Positions 9,106-18,197 are shown, counted from the first letter of the stretch. The stretch: DNA of 64,000 nt from an uncultured Ruminococcus sp. (GCA_958403905.1 CATXZD010000002.1:176198-240197); one strand, 5' to 3'. Translations and numbers: made by a program. Notes: generated by a model from the sequence alone, not told the origin.

Positions 9106-11088
9106 ATGGATATAATTTCGGCTGAAAGCCGTATAAGTGAGCTTACAAAACAGCTCGAATATCACAATAACTTGTATTACAATATGGATGAGCCCGAAAT
9201 ATCGGACTTTGAATATGACAAAATGTTAAGAGAGCTTGAAACGCTTGAAGAACAGTTTCCGTCACTTAAATCGCCTTTTTCACCTACAAACAGAGTGGGC
9301 GGAAGCGCAGGCGCAAAGTTTTCTCCCGTTACTCACACAGTTGCAATGGAAAGCTTGCATGACAGTTTTTCTCACGATGAACTGCGTGATTTTGACCGCA
9401 GGGTGCGTGAGATTTCGCCTGACGTTGAGTATGTTGTCGAGCCTAAATTTGACGGCTTGTCGGTTTCCTGTGAATATGAAAACGGTATATTTGTGCGCGG
9501 ATCAACACGTGGTGACGGAACAACGGGCGAGGACGTAACGGATAACCTTATGACAATCCAAAGCCTGCCTAAGCGCATTGCAAATGCGCCTGAATTTATG
9601 GAAGTGCGCGGAGAGGTTTATATGTCGTTTGAAAGCTTTAACGAGCTTACAAAACGTCAGGAGGAGAATGAGGAAAAAACCTTTAAAAATCCCCGCAATG
9701 CCGCCGCAGGCTCTCTGCGTCAAAAAAACGCTAAGATTACTGCACAGCGCAAGCTTGATATTTTTGTTTTTAATATTCAGCAAGTTCGCGGTACGGAGCT
9801 TACAACGCATGCTCAAAGTCTTAATTACCTAACTGAACTCGGCTTTCCCACAGCCTTTTATAATGTGTACGATGAAATTGAGGATGTAATTTCAGAGATT
9901 GAGCGAATCGGCGATATGCGAGGAAGCTTTGATTATGCAATTGATGGAGCTGTTGTAAAGGTAAATAGCTTTGAAACACGTTCGCTTCTCGGCAGTACAG
10001 CAAAATACCCGAAGTGGGCGGAGGCATATAAGTATCCGCCCGAAGAAAAGCCTACAAAGCTTTTAAATATTGAAATCAATGTCGGAAGAACAGGAGTGTT
10101 AACCCCAGTAGGTAATTTTGAGCCTGTTTTGCTTGCAGGAACAACGGTAAGCCGTGCAACGCTCCATAACAAAGATTTTATAGAAGAAAAAGGTATATGC
10201 GTAGGCGATACAGTTATAATTCGTAAAGCAGGCGAGATTATTCCCGAGGTGCTTTCGGTCAAGGAACATTGTAAAAATGCAGTACCGTATGAATTTCCGT
10301 CACGATGTCCGTCTTGCGGAAGTCCTGTTTCTAAGGATGATGGAGAAGCTGCAATCCGCTGTACCAATACCGACTGCCCTGCGCAGCTTATGCGGCATCT
10401 TATTCATTTTGTCGGCAGAGACGCAATGGATATTGACGGACTCGGTCCTGCAGTGCTTGAACAGCTTGTAAACGAGGGACTTGTTAAATCTCCTGCCGAT
10501 TTGTACAGGCTTAAGACAGAGGATGTTTCAAATCTTGAGAGAATGGCTGAAAAGTCAGCAAATAATTTGATTTCTGCTGTTGAAAATTCAAAGCAAAATG
10601 AGCTTTATCGCTTTGTTTTCGCACTTGGAATCCGCAATATCGGGCTTAAAGCCGCAAAGCTTTTGTGTGAAAATTTCCCTACAATTGACGATATTATGAA
10701 TGCCAAAGCCGAAGATTTTGAAAAGATAGACGGTTTTGGCGAGATAATGGCTTTGAGCATAGAAAATTACTTTTCACTTGACAGCACAAAGGAACTGATA
10801 AGCGATTTAAAATCACTCGGACTTAAGATGAAATCTTCTGCGCCTAAATCAGGCAACGGAATTTTCAGCGGTAAAACCTTTGTTCTGACGGGAACACTGC
10901 CAACAATGAAACGCAGTGAGGCTTCAAAGCTCATTGAAGAAAACGGAGGCAAAACAAGCTCGTCCGTTTCAAAAAAGACATCGTATGTTCTTGCAGGCGA
11001 GGATGCCGGCAGTAAGCTTACAAAAGCGCAGACGCTTGGAATAACAATAATTTCAGAAGAAGAATTCAAGTCTATGCTTGAAAATTAA
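9106..11088 (+). CDS. ligA: NAD-dependent DNA ligase
   Basis: Seals nicks in duplex DNA using NAD+. The 660-aa length is standard. The domain order is: N-terminal Ia domain, adenylation domain with the nucleotidylated lysine at 114 (EPKFDG), OB fold, a Cys4 zinc finger (CPSC then CTNTDC), helix-hairpin-helix repeats, and a C-terminal BRCT domain (about 585-660, beginning FSGKTFVLTG). A GGAG ribosome site precedes the ATG. It is followed by an unusually perfect 16-bp hairpin at 11121-11162. Confidence 0.97.
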   Translation: MDIISAESRISELTKQLEYHNNLYYNMDEPEISDFEYDKMLRELETLEEQFPSLKSPFSPTNRVGGSAGAKFSPVTHTVAMESLHDSFSHDELRDFDRRVREISPDVEYVVEPKFDGLSVSCEYENGIFVRGSTRGDGTTGEDVTDNLMTIQSLPKRIANAPEFMEVRGEVYMSFESFNELTKRQEENEEKTFKNPRNAAAGSLRQKNAKITAQRKLDIFVFNIQQVRGTELTTHAQSLNYLTELGFPTAFYNVYDEIEDVISEIERIGDMRGSFDYAIDGAVVKVNSFETRSLLGSTAKYPKWAEAYKYPPEEKPTKLLNIEINVGRTGVLTPVGNFEPVLLAGTTVSRATLHNKDFIEEKGICVGDTVIIRKAGEIIPEVLSVKEHCKNAVPYEFPSRCPSCGSPVSKDDGEAAIRCTNTDCPAQLMRHLIHFVGRDAMDIDGLGPAVLEQLVNEGLVKSPADLYRLKTEDVSNLERMAEKSANNLISAVENSKQNELYRFVFALGIRNIGLKAAKLLCENFPTIDDIMNAKAEDFEKIDGFGEIMALSIENYFSLDSTKELISDLKSLGLKMKSSAPKSGNGIFSGKTFVLTGTLPTMKRSEASKLIEENGGKTSSSVSKKTSYVLAGEDAGSKLTKAQTLGITIISEEEFKSMLEN

Positions 11089-11120
11089 ACACCGTCAACA
11101 CGTTTCTTTAAAATAAACAA

Positions 11121-11169
11121 ATCCTTACATTTATAATTTTAGTATCTTATAAATGTAAGGATGTTTTTT
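11121..11169 (+). terminator. Perfect 16-bp hairpin after ligA
   Basis: Bases 11121-11136 pair without mismatch with 11147-11162 around a 10-base loop, and GTTTTTTA follows. It reads as a rho-independent terminator for ligA. The right arm also contains the only plausible ribosome site (AAGGA) of the small ORF that starts at 11170. Confidence 0.8.
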
Positions 11170-11328
11170 ATGTATGAATTTTTGATAATTATCGGGATAA
11201 TAACAGCAATTTCGGTATTTATAGTTGTGTTCTCATTTGTAGCGAAACACATTATAAATCTTGTTTTATCAAAACGTAAAAGTGCAAAGCCTAAAATTAT
11301 TATCTACCATCGAAAAAGGCATGAATAA
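11170..11328 (+). CDS. Possible 52-aa single-span membrane peptide
   Basis: An ATG-started frame of 52 codons encodes a hydrophobic N-terminal segment (residues about 4-24, rich in Ile, Val and Phe) followed by a basic tail with many Lys and Arg. That is the layout of a small single-span membrane protein with its tail in the cytoplasm. AAGGA, 9 bases upstream, is a fair ribosome site but lies inside the right arm of the ligA terminator hairpin, so translation would be masked when the stem forms. I recognise no family. It ends 6 bases before the convergent TSCPD gene. It may equally be a chance frame. Confidence 0.35.
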   Translation: MYEFLIIIGIITAISVFIVVFSFVAKHIINLVLSKRKSAKPKIIIYHRKRHE

Positions 11329-11334
11329 AACGGA

Positions 11335-11589
11335 TTATATCTTCTCCAGCGCTTCTTCAAGCGCATTTGCAAGCTGATCCGGACACGATGTTCCTCTGCC
11401 GCGACAGTCAATTCCTTTTATTCTCTTGATTGCTTCTTCTGCGTCCATACCTCTTATAAGCTCACATATGCCTGTTGTGTTACCGGCACAGCCGCCGATG
11501 ATTTCGCAGTTAGTAATAATTCCGTTTTCGTCAAGCTCAACATTCATTTGTCTTGAACAAACGCCGTGAGGGGTGTATGTATGTGTCAT
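11335..11589 (-). CDS. TSCPD domain-containing protein
   Basis: An 84-aa protein with the family hallmark GTSCPDQLANAL near its C-terminus and additional conserved cysteines (GVCSRQM, GGCAGNT, GICEL, DCRG). The same domain occurs at the end of some class II ribonucleotide reductases; stand-alone copies are common in Clostridia and have no established function. The cysteines suggest metal binding, which is inference. The ribosome site AGGAAGAGG precedes the ATG on the minus strand. The gene is divergent from the dnaD-like gene. Confidence 0.85.
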   Translation of the reverse strand: MTHTYTPHGVCSRQMNVELDENGIITNCEIIGGCAGNTTGICELIRGMDAEEAIKRIKGIDCRGRGTSCPDQLANALEEALEKI

Positions 11590-11722
11590 ATTATCTACCT
11601 CTTCCTAAATCTTTTAATATATATTAACACAGCTTATTAAAAAAATCTATATAATTCTATTTTTTTATTTTGAAACAGCAAAACTTATGTTATACTATAG
11701 AAAGATAAAGGATGTTGATAAG

Positions 11723-12772
11723 ATGTCAATTAAAATAAATCTCGGAGCGTGGAGCTCTGTTTTTGCAGTTCCCTCAAAAATTGTCGATGAGGGACTTAAA
11801 TTTTCCGACGGAGTAAAGCTAAAGGTTTTGCTTTTTGTTCTGCGCAACAGCGGGAGTGAGCTTACAGACAGCGATATTTCTTCAGCAACAGGCGTTAATG
11901 TAACCGATATTCCAGAAGCGCTTGATTATTGGGTAAGTATGGGAATTTTGCAGAGGAACAATAACGAATATAAACCTGTGCAGTCAAAAATTGAGGAAAA
12001 GGAAAATTTTAATTCTGAACCGATAACCGCCTCTTTTAATAATTCGGAAAACGAAATGAAGCAAAATAATAATTCTGTTGAAGAAATATTAAGTGACGTT
12101 AAATCGTCAAAACAGCGTTTTACGGTTACACGGCCTCAAAAACCCGACTATGTTTTCACCTCTCAGCGCCTTGCAGTTGATGAAGAACTTAAAATTCTTG
12201 TCAGTGAGTCTCAGACAGCACTCGGAAAGGTGCTTTCAAATTCCGATATATCAACGTTGTTAATGCTTAAAGACACCTGCGGATTGCCGCTTGATGTTAT
12301 TATTATGCTTATTCAGTATTGCATCAGTATTGACAAGGGCAATATGCGTGCTATTGAAAAAATCGGAATTGCCTGGGCAGATGAGGGGATTGACACGCTT
12401 GAGGCGGCTGATAACAAAATCCGAAAAGTTAAGCAGATGAATAAGAATTTTTCAGTTGTTTCTTCTGCATTCGGGCTTAAAAATGCAGGCTCTCCAACAA
12501 AAAAACAGCTTGAATACAGTGAAAAATGGGTGGGAGAATGGAAGTTTTCTCCTGAAATGATCAGAGAAGCGTACGAAAGATGTGTTGACAGCAAAGGCGC
12601 AATGAAATTCAGCTATATTGACGGAATCCTCAAGCGCTGGAATAGCAACGGAATCAAGAATAAAAAAGAGCTTAAAGCTTTTGAAAGTTCCCAGAATAAA
12701 AATAATTCTGCAAGAAAAACCTCGTATAATATTGACGAACTTGATAAGATTGATACTCTTGACGATTTTTAA
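11723..12772 (+). CDS. DnaD-domain replication/primosome protein
   Basis: A 349-aa protein with an N-terminal winged-helix region (about 1-90) and a C-terminal DnaD-like domain (about 165-245), followed by a second partly conserved DnaB/DnaD-type block containing KKQLEYSEKWVGEW. DnaD-family proteins help load the replicative helicase at oriC and at stalled forks in Firmicutes. The ATG at 11723 follows an AAAGGATG site; a longer frame from 11687 lacks a good site. It is immediately followed by the DnaI/DnaC-like ATPase, which fits a primosomal pair. Confidence 0.85.
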   Translation: MSIKINLGAWSSVFAVPSKIVDEGLKFSDGVKLKVLLFVLRNSGSELTDSDISSATGVNVTDIPEALDYWVSMGILQRNNNEYKPVQSKIEEKENFNSEPITASFNNSENEMKQNNNSVEEILSDVKSSKQRFTVTRPQKPDYVFTSQRLAVDEELKILVSESQTALGKVLSNSDISTLLMLKDTCGLPLDVIIMLIQYCISIDKGNMRAIEKIGIAWADEGIDTLEAADNKIRKVKQMNKNFSVVSSAFGLKNAGSPTKKQLEYSEKWVGEWKFSPEMIREAYERCVDSKGAMKFSYIDGILKRWNSNGIKNKKELKAFESSQNKNNSARKTSYNIDELDKIDTLDDF

Positions 12773-12782
12773 AAGAAGGTGA

Positions 12783-13775
12783 ATGAAAATGGGATACAGC
12801 AGCAGCGTCTATAAAACGGCGACAGACAGACTTTTTGAAAGACGACTAAAGGCTGAAAAAGAAGCCGACAGGCGTAAAGCAGAAATTTATAAAAAATTAC
12901 CGAGAACAAAAGAGCTGGAAAAAGAGATTTCACGCTGCGGGATTCAGGCGGCACGTGCAGTTATAAGCGGCGGCGAAATTACAGAAGAGATGAAAAATCT
13001 TCGTGACAGTAACCTTGCAATGCAGTCCGAACTTACCGAAATTCTCACTTCAAACGGATATGATAAAAATGTTTTTGAGCCTTCCTATTCCTGCAAAAAG
13101 TGTAACGATACAGGCTATTATGAAGAAAACGGCAGAACGCTTGTTTGTAATTGCCTGAAACAGACGCTTGTGTCCTGCGCCTGTGAGGAGCTTAACCGTA
13201 CAGCGCCGTTGTCGCTTTCAACCTTTAAAAGCTTTAGTCTTGATTATTATGAAAAGGAAAAAGATTTAAAAACAGGGATTTCACCCTTTAATCATATGAG
13301 CAAAATTCTGCGTTATTGCCAAAATTATGCGGAGAATTTCACGAAAAATTCCGAGAGTATTCTTATGAAAGGTGCAACGGGACTGGGTAAAACACACCTT
13401 TCTCTTGCAATAGCCAATAAGGTTATTACGAAAGGATTCGGTGTAATCTATGTTTCTGCGCCCTCGCTTATGCAAAAGCTTGAAAAGCAGTATTTTTCAA
13501 ACAATGACGAAAATTCTGCATTAGATATGCTTGTTGAGTGTGATTTGCTTATCGTTGATGATTTGGGAACGGAGTTTAAAAGTCAGCTTTCGGTATCGCT
13601 GATGTACAACATTTTCAATTCCCGTATGCTTGCAAACAAGCCTGTTATTATAAACACAAATCTTAATCTTCGGGAGCTTGAAAAATTCTACACCGAAAGG
13701 TTCGTGTCACGAATTATCGGAAATGCTCAAAAGCTTGATTTTCTCGGCAGTGATATAAGGGTAAGAAAAAAATAG
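12783..13775 (+). CDS. DnaC/DnaI-like helicase loader ATPase
   Basis: A 330-aa AAA+ ATPase that would load the DnaB-type helicase. The N-terminal third has a cysteine cluster (CKKCNDTGYY then CNCLKQ) that fits a zinc-binding helicase-interaction domain as in DnaI. Walker A is GATGLGKT at residues 197-204, Walker B is LLIVDDLGTE, and sensor 1 is IINTNLN. AAGAAGGTGA provides the ribosome site 10 bases after the dnaD-like stop codon, so the two genes form one unit. Function is inferred from family and gene order. Confidence 0.88.
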   Translation: MKMGYSSSVYKTATDRLFERRLKAEKEADRRKAEIYKKLPRTKELEKEISRCGIQAARAVISGGEITEEMKNLRDSNLAMQSELTEILTSNGYDKNVFEPSYSCKKCNDTGYYEENGRTLVCNCLKQTLVSCACEELNRTAPLSLSTFKSFSLDYYEKEKDLKTGISPFNHMSKILRYCQNYAENFTKNSESILMKGATGLGKTHLSLAIANKVITKGFGVIYVSAPSLMQKLEKQYFSNNDENSALDMLVECDLLIVDDLGTEFKSQLSVSLMYNIFNSRMLANKPVIINTNLNLRELEKFYTERFVSRIIGNAQKLDFLGSDIRVRKK

Positions 13776-13795
13776 AAAAAATTTTGAAAAAACTC

Positions 13796-13824
13796 TTGAC
13801 ATTTTAACTTTTATATCCTATAAT
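13796..13824 (+). promoter_or_regulatory. Consensus promoter of the tRNA-Gln/tRNA-Pro unit
   Basis: TTGACA (13796-13801) and TATAAT (13819-13824) are exact consensus hexamers with the ideal 17-base spacing, 35 bases before the first tRNA. Confidence 0.88.
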
Positions 13825-13858
13825 AACTATCGTTGCACGTTCGGTAGCAATTACATCT

Positions 13859-13932
13859 TGTGGAATAGTGTAACGGTAGCACGACAGACTCTGACTCTGT
13901 TTGTTGGGGTTCGAATCCCTATTCCACAGCCA
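13859..13932 (+). tRNA. tRNA-Gln (anticodon CTG)
   Basis: A full cloverleaf can be drawn: acceptor TGTGGAA with TTCCACA, D stem GTGT/GCAC, anticodon stem ACAGA/TCTGT enclosing CTCTGAC (anticodon CTG), T stem and loop with TTCGAAT, discriminator G as expected for glutamine tRNAs, and an encoded CCA end. It reads CAG codons. Confidence 0.93.
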
Positions 13933-13935
13933 CAT

Positions 13936-13965
13936 AGCCCCGAATTATTCGGGGCTGTTTTTAAA
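13936..13965 (+). terminator. Hairpin with T tract between tRNA-Gln and tRNA-Pro
   Basis: AGCCCCGAA pairs with TTCGGGGCT over a 3-base loop and is followed by GTTTTTT. It would stop transcription between the tRNAs, so tRNA-Pro either has partial read-through or a start of its own; I see no second consensus promoter. Confidence 0.75.
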
Positions 13966-13967
13966 TT

Positions 13968-14044
13968 CGAGGTGTAGCGCAGTTTGGTAGCGCACATCGT
14001 TCGGGACGATGGGGTCGCAAGTTCGAATCTTGTCACCTCGACCA
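13968..14044 (+). tRNA. tRNA-Pro (anticodon CGG)
   Basis: The acceptor CGAGGTG pairs with CACCTCG, the anticodon stem CATCG/CGATG encloses TTCGGGA giving anticodon CGG, the T arm carries TTCGAAT, and ACCA ends the gene. It reads CCG codons. Confidence 0.94.
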
Positions 14045-14047
14045 TTA

Positions 14048-14090
14048 TTTAACGCCGAGCTTGGTTGGTTCGGCGTTAAATTCTATTATT
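14048..14090 (+). terminator. Terminator after tRNA-Pro
   Basis: An 11-bp stem (14048-14058 with 14070-14080) is followed by the T-rich TTCTATTATTT. It also lies just before the lipoprotein gene. Confidence 0.6.
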
Positions 14091-14102
14091 TGGAGGGCTA
14101 TT

Positions 14103-14561
14103 ATGAAAAAGGTGATTTCAATCGCATCGGCGCTTGTTCTATGTCTTGCAATTATTACAGGATGCGGAGCAAAAGAAGTAAAATTAAGTGAAGTAATGGA
14201 TAAAATCAACTCTGATTTCAGTCTTTCACTTCAAAAGCTTGAAAGTGCAGATGAGCTTAATACCTACTACAGCATTGATACTGCTGACGTAAAACAGTTT
14301 GCAGCTGAAATTGACCCCAATAATAATGCTCCCGTAGAAATTGTAATGATTGAAGCAGTTGATGCTGACGCAGCTTCTCGGGTGGAATCGGCGCTTACAA
14401 CCCGCTACAACGCAATTTACAGCCAGTATTCTTCCTACACACCTGAACAGCTTGATATGGTTAAGGCTTGCAAGGTTACAAAGGACGGCAATTACGTAAG
14501 TATGATTGTTGCCGACAAGGGCTCTGAAATGCTCGACGTTTTCTACAGCTATGTTAAATAA
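14103..14561 (+). CDS. DUF4358-type lipoprotein
   Basis: A 152-aa exported lipoprotein: a basic start, a hydrophobic stretch and the lipobox IITGC put the lipidated cysteine near residue 21. The rest matches the DUF4358 pattern of small clostridial lipoproteins (alternating short helices and strands, IVMIEAVDADAASRVESAL, and a conserved ending LDVFYSYVK). No biochemical role is known to me. I chose the ATG at 14103, which follows TGGAGGG by 8 bases, over a longer frame that runs through the tRNA-Pro terminator. Terminated by the hairpin at 14583. Confidence 0.78.
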   Translation: MKKVISIASALVLCLAIITGCGAKEVKLSEVMDKINSDFSLSLQKLESADELNTYYSIDTADVKQFAAEIDPNNNAPVEIVMIEAVDADAASRVESALTTRYNAIYSQYSSYTPEQLDMVKACKVTKDGNYVSMIVADKGSEMLDVFYSYVK

Positions 14562-14582
14562 TTCGGTTTCCCGAATACTTAT

Positions 14583-14613
14583 GGGCGGACACTGACTGTT
14601 CGCCCGTTTTGTT
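14583..14613 (+). terminator. Terminator after the lipoprotein gene
   Basis: GGGCGGACA pairs with TGTTCGCCC (one G-T pair) around CTGAC, followed by GTTTTGTTTG. Confidence 0.8.
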
Positions 14614-14641
14614 TGTATATTACTTTTAAGGCAGGAAAATT

Positions 14642-16885
14642 ATGACTCAAAGTGAAATTCAGAAAAATTTTCAACATATGAACAGTATGCAGCGCAAGGC
14701 TGTATTTGCAACCGAAGGTCCTCTGCTCATTCTTGCAGGTGCAGGTTCGGGCAAAACAACCGTGCTTGTAAATCGAATTGCTTATATTCTCCAGTCACAA
14801 CTTTGTAAGCCGTGGCAGATACTTGCAATCACCTTTACCAATAAAGCGGCTGGCGAGCTTAAAGAGAGGATCTGTAATGCGGTACCTGAGGGCGGAGCTG
14901 ACATATGGGCGGCTACGTTTCACTCAACCTGCGCAAGAATCCTGCGCCGCTACGGTGACAGAATCGGATATACAAGCCATTTCACAGTTTACGGAACGGA
15001 TGATCAAAAAAAGCTTATCAAGGATATTTTGAAACAGCTTCATATTGATGAAAAAATCCTGCCGGCAAAGACTATTCTTTCCGAAATTTCAAAAGCTAAG
15101 GATAAAATGCAGACTCCTCAGGAAATGCTTAAAGAAGCAAATTTTGACAGCCGCAAAGCTTCAATTGCAAAGGCGTATGAAATTTACCAGTCAAAACTAA
15201 AAACGTCTGATGCTATGGATTTTGACGATATGCTCTGCAATACCGTTTTGCTTTTTGAGAAATGTCCCGAGATACTTGAGTATTATCAGAATCAGTTCAA
15301 ATACATAATGGTTGACGAGTATCAGGATACCAACAAGGTGCAGTACAAATTTGTAAGTATGCTCGCTGAAAAATACGGAAATATCTGCGTTGTCGGTGAT
15401 GATGACCAGAGTATTTATAAATTCAGGGGAGCAACAATTGAAAATATTCTTTCTTTTGAGAATACTTTCAAGGGCGCTCAGATTATCCGCCTTGAGCAGA
15501 ACTACCGCAGTACGCAGAATATTCTCAATGCCGCAAATGAAGTTATCTCAAATAACACGATGAGAAAGGGCAAAACCCTTTGGACAGAAAACGGCGAGGG
15601 AGAAAAGATTGAAGTTCACACCTCCGAAACCGAGCGTGATGAAGCAGCATTTATTGCAAAAACTATTCTTGACGGTGTTGCAAACGGCAGAAAATTCTCC
15701 GACTATGCAGTGCTTTACAGAATGAACGCACAGTCAAACGCCGTAGAGCAGGCTCTGTCACGAAGCGGAATACCTCACAGAGTAATCGGCGGTCACCGGT
15801 TCTATGACCGTGAGGAAATACGTGATATGGTAGCTTATCTTCAGGTTATCAACAATCCGCACGATGATGTAAGGCTAAGCCGTATAATAAACGTGCCTAA
15901 ACGTTCAATAGGAGCAACAACTGTTTCTCATGCCGCCGAAATTGCGTCGGGCTTAGGCGAGAGTATTTACACAGTAATAAAGGACGCAGACAGTTATCCT
16001 CAGCTTTCACGCGCCGCTTCAAAGCTCAAAGCCTTTGTAAATCTTATTGACGGTTTTATTGAAGCCGAACAAAGCGGAGATTATTCTCTTGCAGAATTAT
16101 ACAATCTCGTAATTGAGCATACTAATTACGAGAATTATCTCAAAACCGAAAAAGACAATCCCGAGGTCAGGATTGAAAATATTGAGGAATTGTCCTCAAA
16201 CATAATCAAGTTTGAGGAGGATTACGAAGACGAAGCGTCGCTTTCGGCATTTCTCGAAGAAATTTCACTCCAGACAGATATTGATAACTACGATGCAGAA
16301 GCTGACACAAGCGTTATGATGACCTTGCACAGCGCAAAGGGCCTTGAATTTCCAGTTGTATTTATCGCAGGAATGGAGGACGGAATTTTCCCGTCAATTT
16401 CATCAATTATGAATCCCGATGAGCTTAACGAAGAACGCAGACTTGCATATGTGGGAATTACAAGGGCAAAGAAAAAGCTCTATCTTACAAAAACGCGTTC
16501 AAGAATGCTTTTTGGTTCAACAACTTATAATAAGGTTTCACGCTTTGTAAATGAAATTCCCGATAATCTTCTTGATTTTACTGGAGAAAACAAAACATTT
16601 GCAAAAACAGGCTCATCATTTGCTTCTTCGTCAGCCGACAAGGTTTCAATCGGCTCTGCAAATAAAACTTCTTATTCAGCGGGAAGCTTTGCCGGGTACA
16701 AAAAGCCTGCAATTAAAAGCGGAACTGTCTACAACATCGGCGACTGTGTACTTCACAAGGTGTTTGGCAAGGGTATGATTGTCAGCACTGAAAAAATGGG
16801 CAATGATACAATGCTTGAAATTTCGTTTGATAAAGCCGGAACTAAAAAACTTATGGCTAATTTCAGTAAAATGGAAAAAATATAG
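14642..16885 (+). CDS. pcrA: ATP-dependent DNA helicase PcrA/UvrD
   Basis: A 747-aa superfamily 1A 3'-5' helicase for repair and replication-conflict processing. Motif I AGAGSGKTT is at about residues 33-41; motif II is VDEYQDTN (near 223), motif III VGDDDQSIYKFRGA, motif V MTLHSAKGLEF, and motif VI RRLAYVGITRAKK. The C-terminal 60 residues form the PcrA tail (GDCVLHKVFGKGMIV) that contacts RNA polymerase in relatives. The next gene starts almost at its stop codon. Assignment is firm; choice of the name pcrA over uvrD follows Gram-positive usage. Confidence 0.95.
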   Translation: MTQSEIQKNFQHMNSMQRKAVFATEGPLLILAGAGSGKTTVLVNRIAYILQSQLCKPWQILAITFTNKAAGELKERICNAVPEGGADIWAATFHSTCARILRRYGDRIGYTSHFTVYGTDDQKKLIKDILKQLHIDEKILPAKTILSEISKAKDKMQTPQEMLKEANFDSRKASIAKAYEIYQSKLKTSDAMDFDDMLCNTVLLFEKCPEILEYYQNQFKYIMVDEYQDTNKVQYKFVSMLAEKYGNICVVGDDDQSIYKFRGATIENILSFENTFKGAQIIRLEQNYRSTQNILNAANEVISNNTMRKGKTLWTENGEGEKIEVHTSETERDEAAFIAKTILDGVANGRKFSDYAVLYRMNAQSNAVEQALSRSGIPHRVIGGHRFYDREEIRDMVAYLQVINNPHDDVRLSRIINVPKRSIGATTVSHAAEIASGLGESIYTVIKDADSYPQLSRAASKLKAFVNLIDGFIEAEQSGDYSLAELYNLVIEHTNYENYLKTEKDNPEVRIENIEELSSNIIKFEEDYEDEASLSAFLEEISLQTDIDNYDAEADTSVMMTLHSAKGLEFPVVFIAGMEDGIFPSISSIMNPDELNEERRLAYVGITRAKKKLYLTKTRSRMLFGSTTYNKVSRFVNEIPDNLLDFTGENKTFAKTGSSFASSSADKVSIGSANKTSYSAGSFAGYKKPAIKSGTVYNIGDCVLHKVFGKGMIVSTEKMGNDTMLEISFDKAGTKKLMANFSKMEKI

Positions 16886-16897
16886 AGGGTGATTGTT

Positions 16898-18103
16898 TTG
16901 ATAAAAGTTTGTAAAACAATGCTTTGTTATTTGTTTTCTGCATTTATTGTATTTTCTTCTGTTTCCTGCTCGGTTACTGAACCGTCTGATGTTGAAACTA
17001 CCGTGGCTTTAACATCCTCCACGCAGGCAACAAAACCGCTTGAATCAAATGCAACAGACGACATTGTTACGACAAATTCCGAATCATACAACTATCTGTT
17101 GATTAAGCAAGATTCTGATGATATAACGGTAAGTCTTGACAAAATAATTTCCGACAAAAAATATAAAGGCACAACCTATCTGAAAATAGGCAATGATTTT
17201 GAATATATCAACGCAAACGGCGACGCAAATACCGATAAGCATATGGCTAATTCAATAGATACCTGTTACTATACTGGCTCTGTAACAAAGCAGTTTACAG
17301 CCGCAGCTGTATTAGAGCTATGTGAGGATGAAAAGCTAAGCCTTTCAGATACACTTGACAAATTCTTTTCGTCATACAAAAACGGAGAAAAAATTACCGT
17401 GCAAAATCTTCTTACTATGACATCGGGAATTAAAAATTACGTCAAGCGTGACAACGAAACAGACAGTGTAATTATTCTAAATCCTGAAATCGAGTCAAAA
17501 ATATCAAAAAATAGTTCTGAAAAAGAAAATAAAAAAGCAATACTTGACTGGATTTTCAAGCAGGACTTGTCTTTTGAGCCTGACAGTGAGTTTATGTATT
17601 CCGACAGCAATTATTATTTGCTTGGTGAAATCATAGAAAAGGTAAGCGGCGAAAGCTATGAAAATTACATTGTAAAAAACATCTGTAAGCCGCTCGGTAT
17701 GAACTATTCGTCCTTTGAGCCGAATGAAAAAACAGCCGTAAGCTATCAGGGTACGGATTCAAACAACTCCTTGCTATACAGCGGAGTAGGGTACTCGTCA
17801 ATGGGATTTATTTCAAACATTTCCGATTTGCTCAAATGGGTTGACGGCTTGCTTGGCGGCGCTGTAATCAGCGAAGAATCGCTTGAACAGATGTTTGCGC
17901 CGTATAAGGAAAACTATGCAATGGGTTTTTATGTTTACGGGGACAAGCTAAGTCAAACGGGAAGGACAGAGGATTATAATTCAATGCTGTCATTTACAAA
18001 GGATAAGTCTGAAATTTTCATATCGCTTTCAAATCACGCTTATTCAGACTCGGCGTATATTTACAGACTTTTCAAAAATTCCCTTAAAAAATATCTGAAA
18101 TGA
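16898..18103 (+). CDS. Beta-lactamase-family serine hydrolase, lipoprotein
   Basis: A 401-aa exported protein of the class C beta-lactamase/penicillin-binding-like fold. A signal peptide ends in SSVSC, a probable lipobox. The catalytic tetrad SxxK is GSVTK, and the second motif is YSDSN (YxN type). The third motif is QTG rather than the usual HTG or KTG, a variation that may change substrate. Such proteins include DD-peptidases, esterases and D-aminopeptidases; no substrate can be assigned. I favour the TTG start at 16898, 8 bases after GAGGG; a GTG at 16891 touches that ribosome site. It sits directly behind pcrA, probably by read-through rather than shared function. Confidence 0.75.
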   Translation: MIKVCKTMLCYLFSAFIVFSSVSCSVTEPSDVETTVALTSSTQATKPLESNATDDIVTTNSESYNYLLIKQDSDDITVSLDKIISDKKYKGTTYLKIGNDFEYINANGDANTDKHMANSIDTCYYTGSVTKQFTAAAVLELCEDEKLSLSDTLDKFFSSYKNGEKITVQNLLTMTSGIKNYVKRDNETDSVIILNPEIESKISKNSSEKENKKAILDWIFKQDLSFEPDSEFMYSDSNYYLLGEIIEKVSGESYENYIVKNICKPLGMNYSSFEPNEKTAVSYQGTDSNNSLLYSGVGYSSMGFISNISDLLKWVDGLLGGAVISEESLEQMFAPYKENYAMGFYVYGDKLSQTGRTEDYNSMLSFTKDKSEIFISLSNHAYSDSAYIYRLFKNSLKKYLK

Positions 18104-18133
18104 TTTTGCTTCTTTCAATCACAAAAAACAGAT

Positions 18134-18197
18134 ACCTCCATAAAATAGTATTGTTACAGTGCAGTTATACAGCCTGTTAATACTAATTTATGGAGGT
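18134..18197 (+). promoter_or_regulatory. Long hairpin that covers the ribosome-binding site of the cysteine-rich gene
   Basis: Bases 18134-18144 pair perfectly with 18187-18197, and 18146-18152 pair with 18179-18185, leaving one A-A mismatch in a 19-position stem and a 26-base loop. The right arm contains TGGAGG, the ribosome site of the gene starting at 18205. When folded, the RNA would hide that site. No T tract follows, so it is not a simple terminator. Confidence 0.65.

Noticed and set aside
13851..14191. Protein frames across the tRNA-Gln and tRNA-Pro genes
   Set aside because: They are shadows of tRNA sequence, which is clearly folded and terminated.
18151..18182. Promoter inside the loop of the hairpin before the cysteine-rich gene
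   Set aside because: TTGTTA and TTAATA are 20 bases apart, too far for a confident call.
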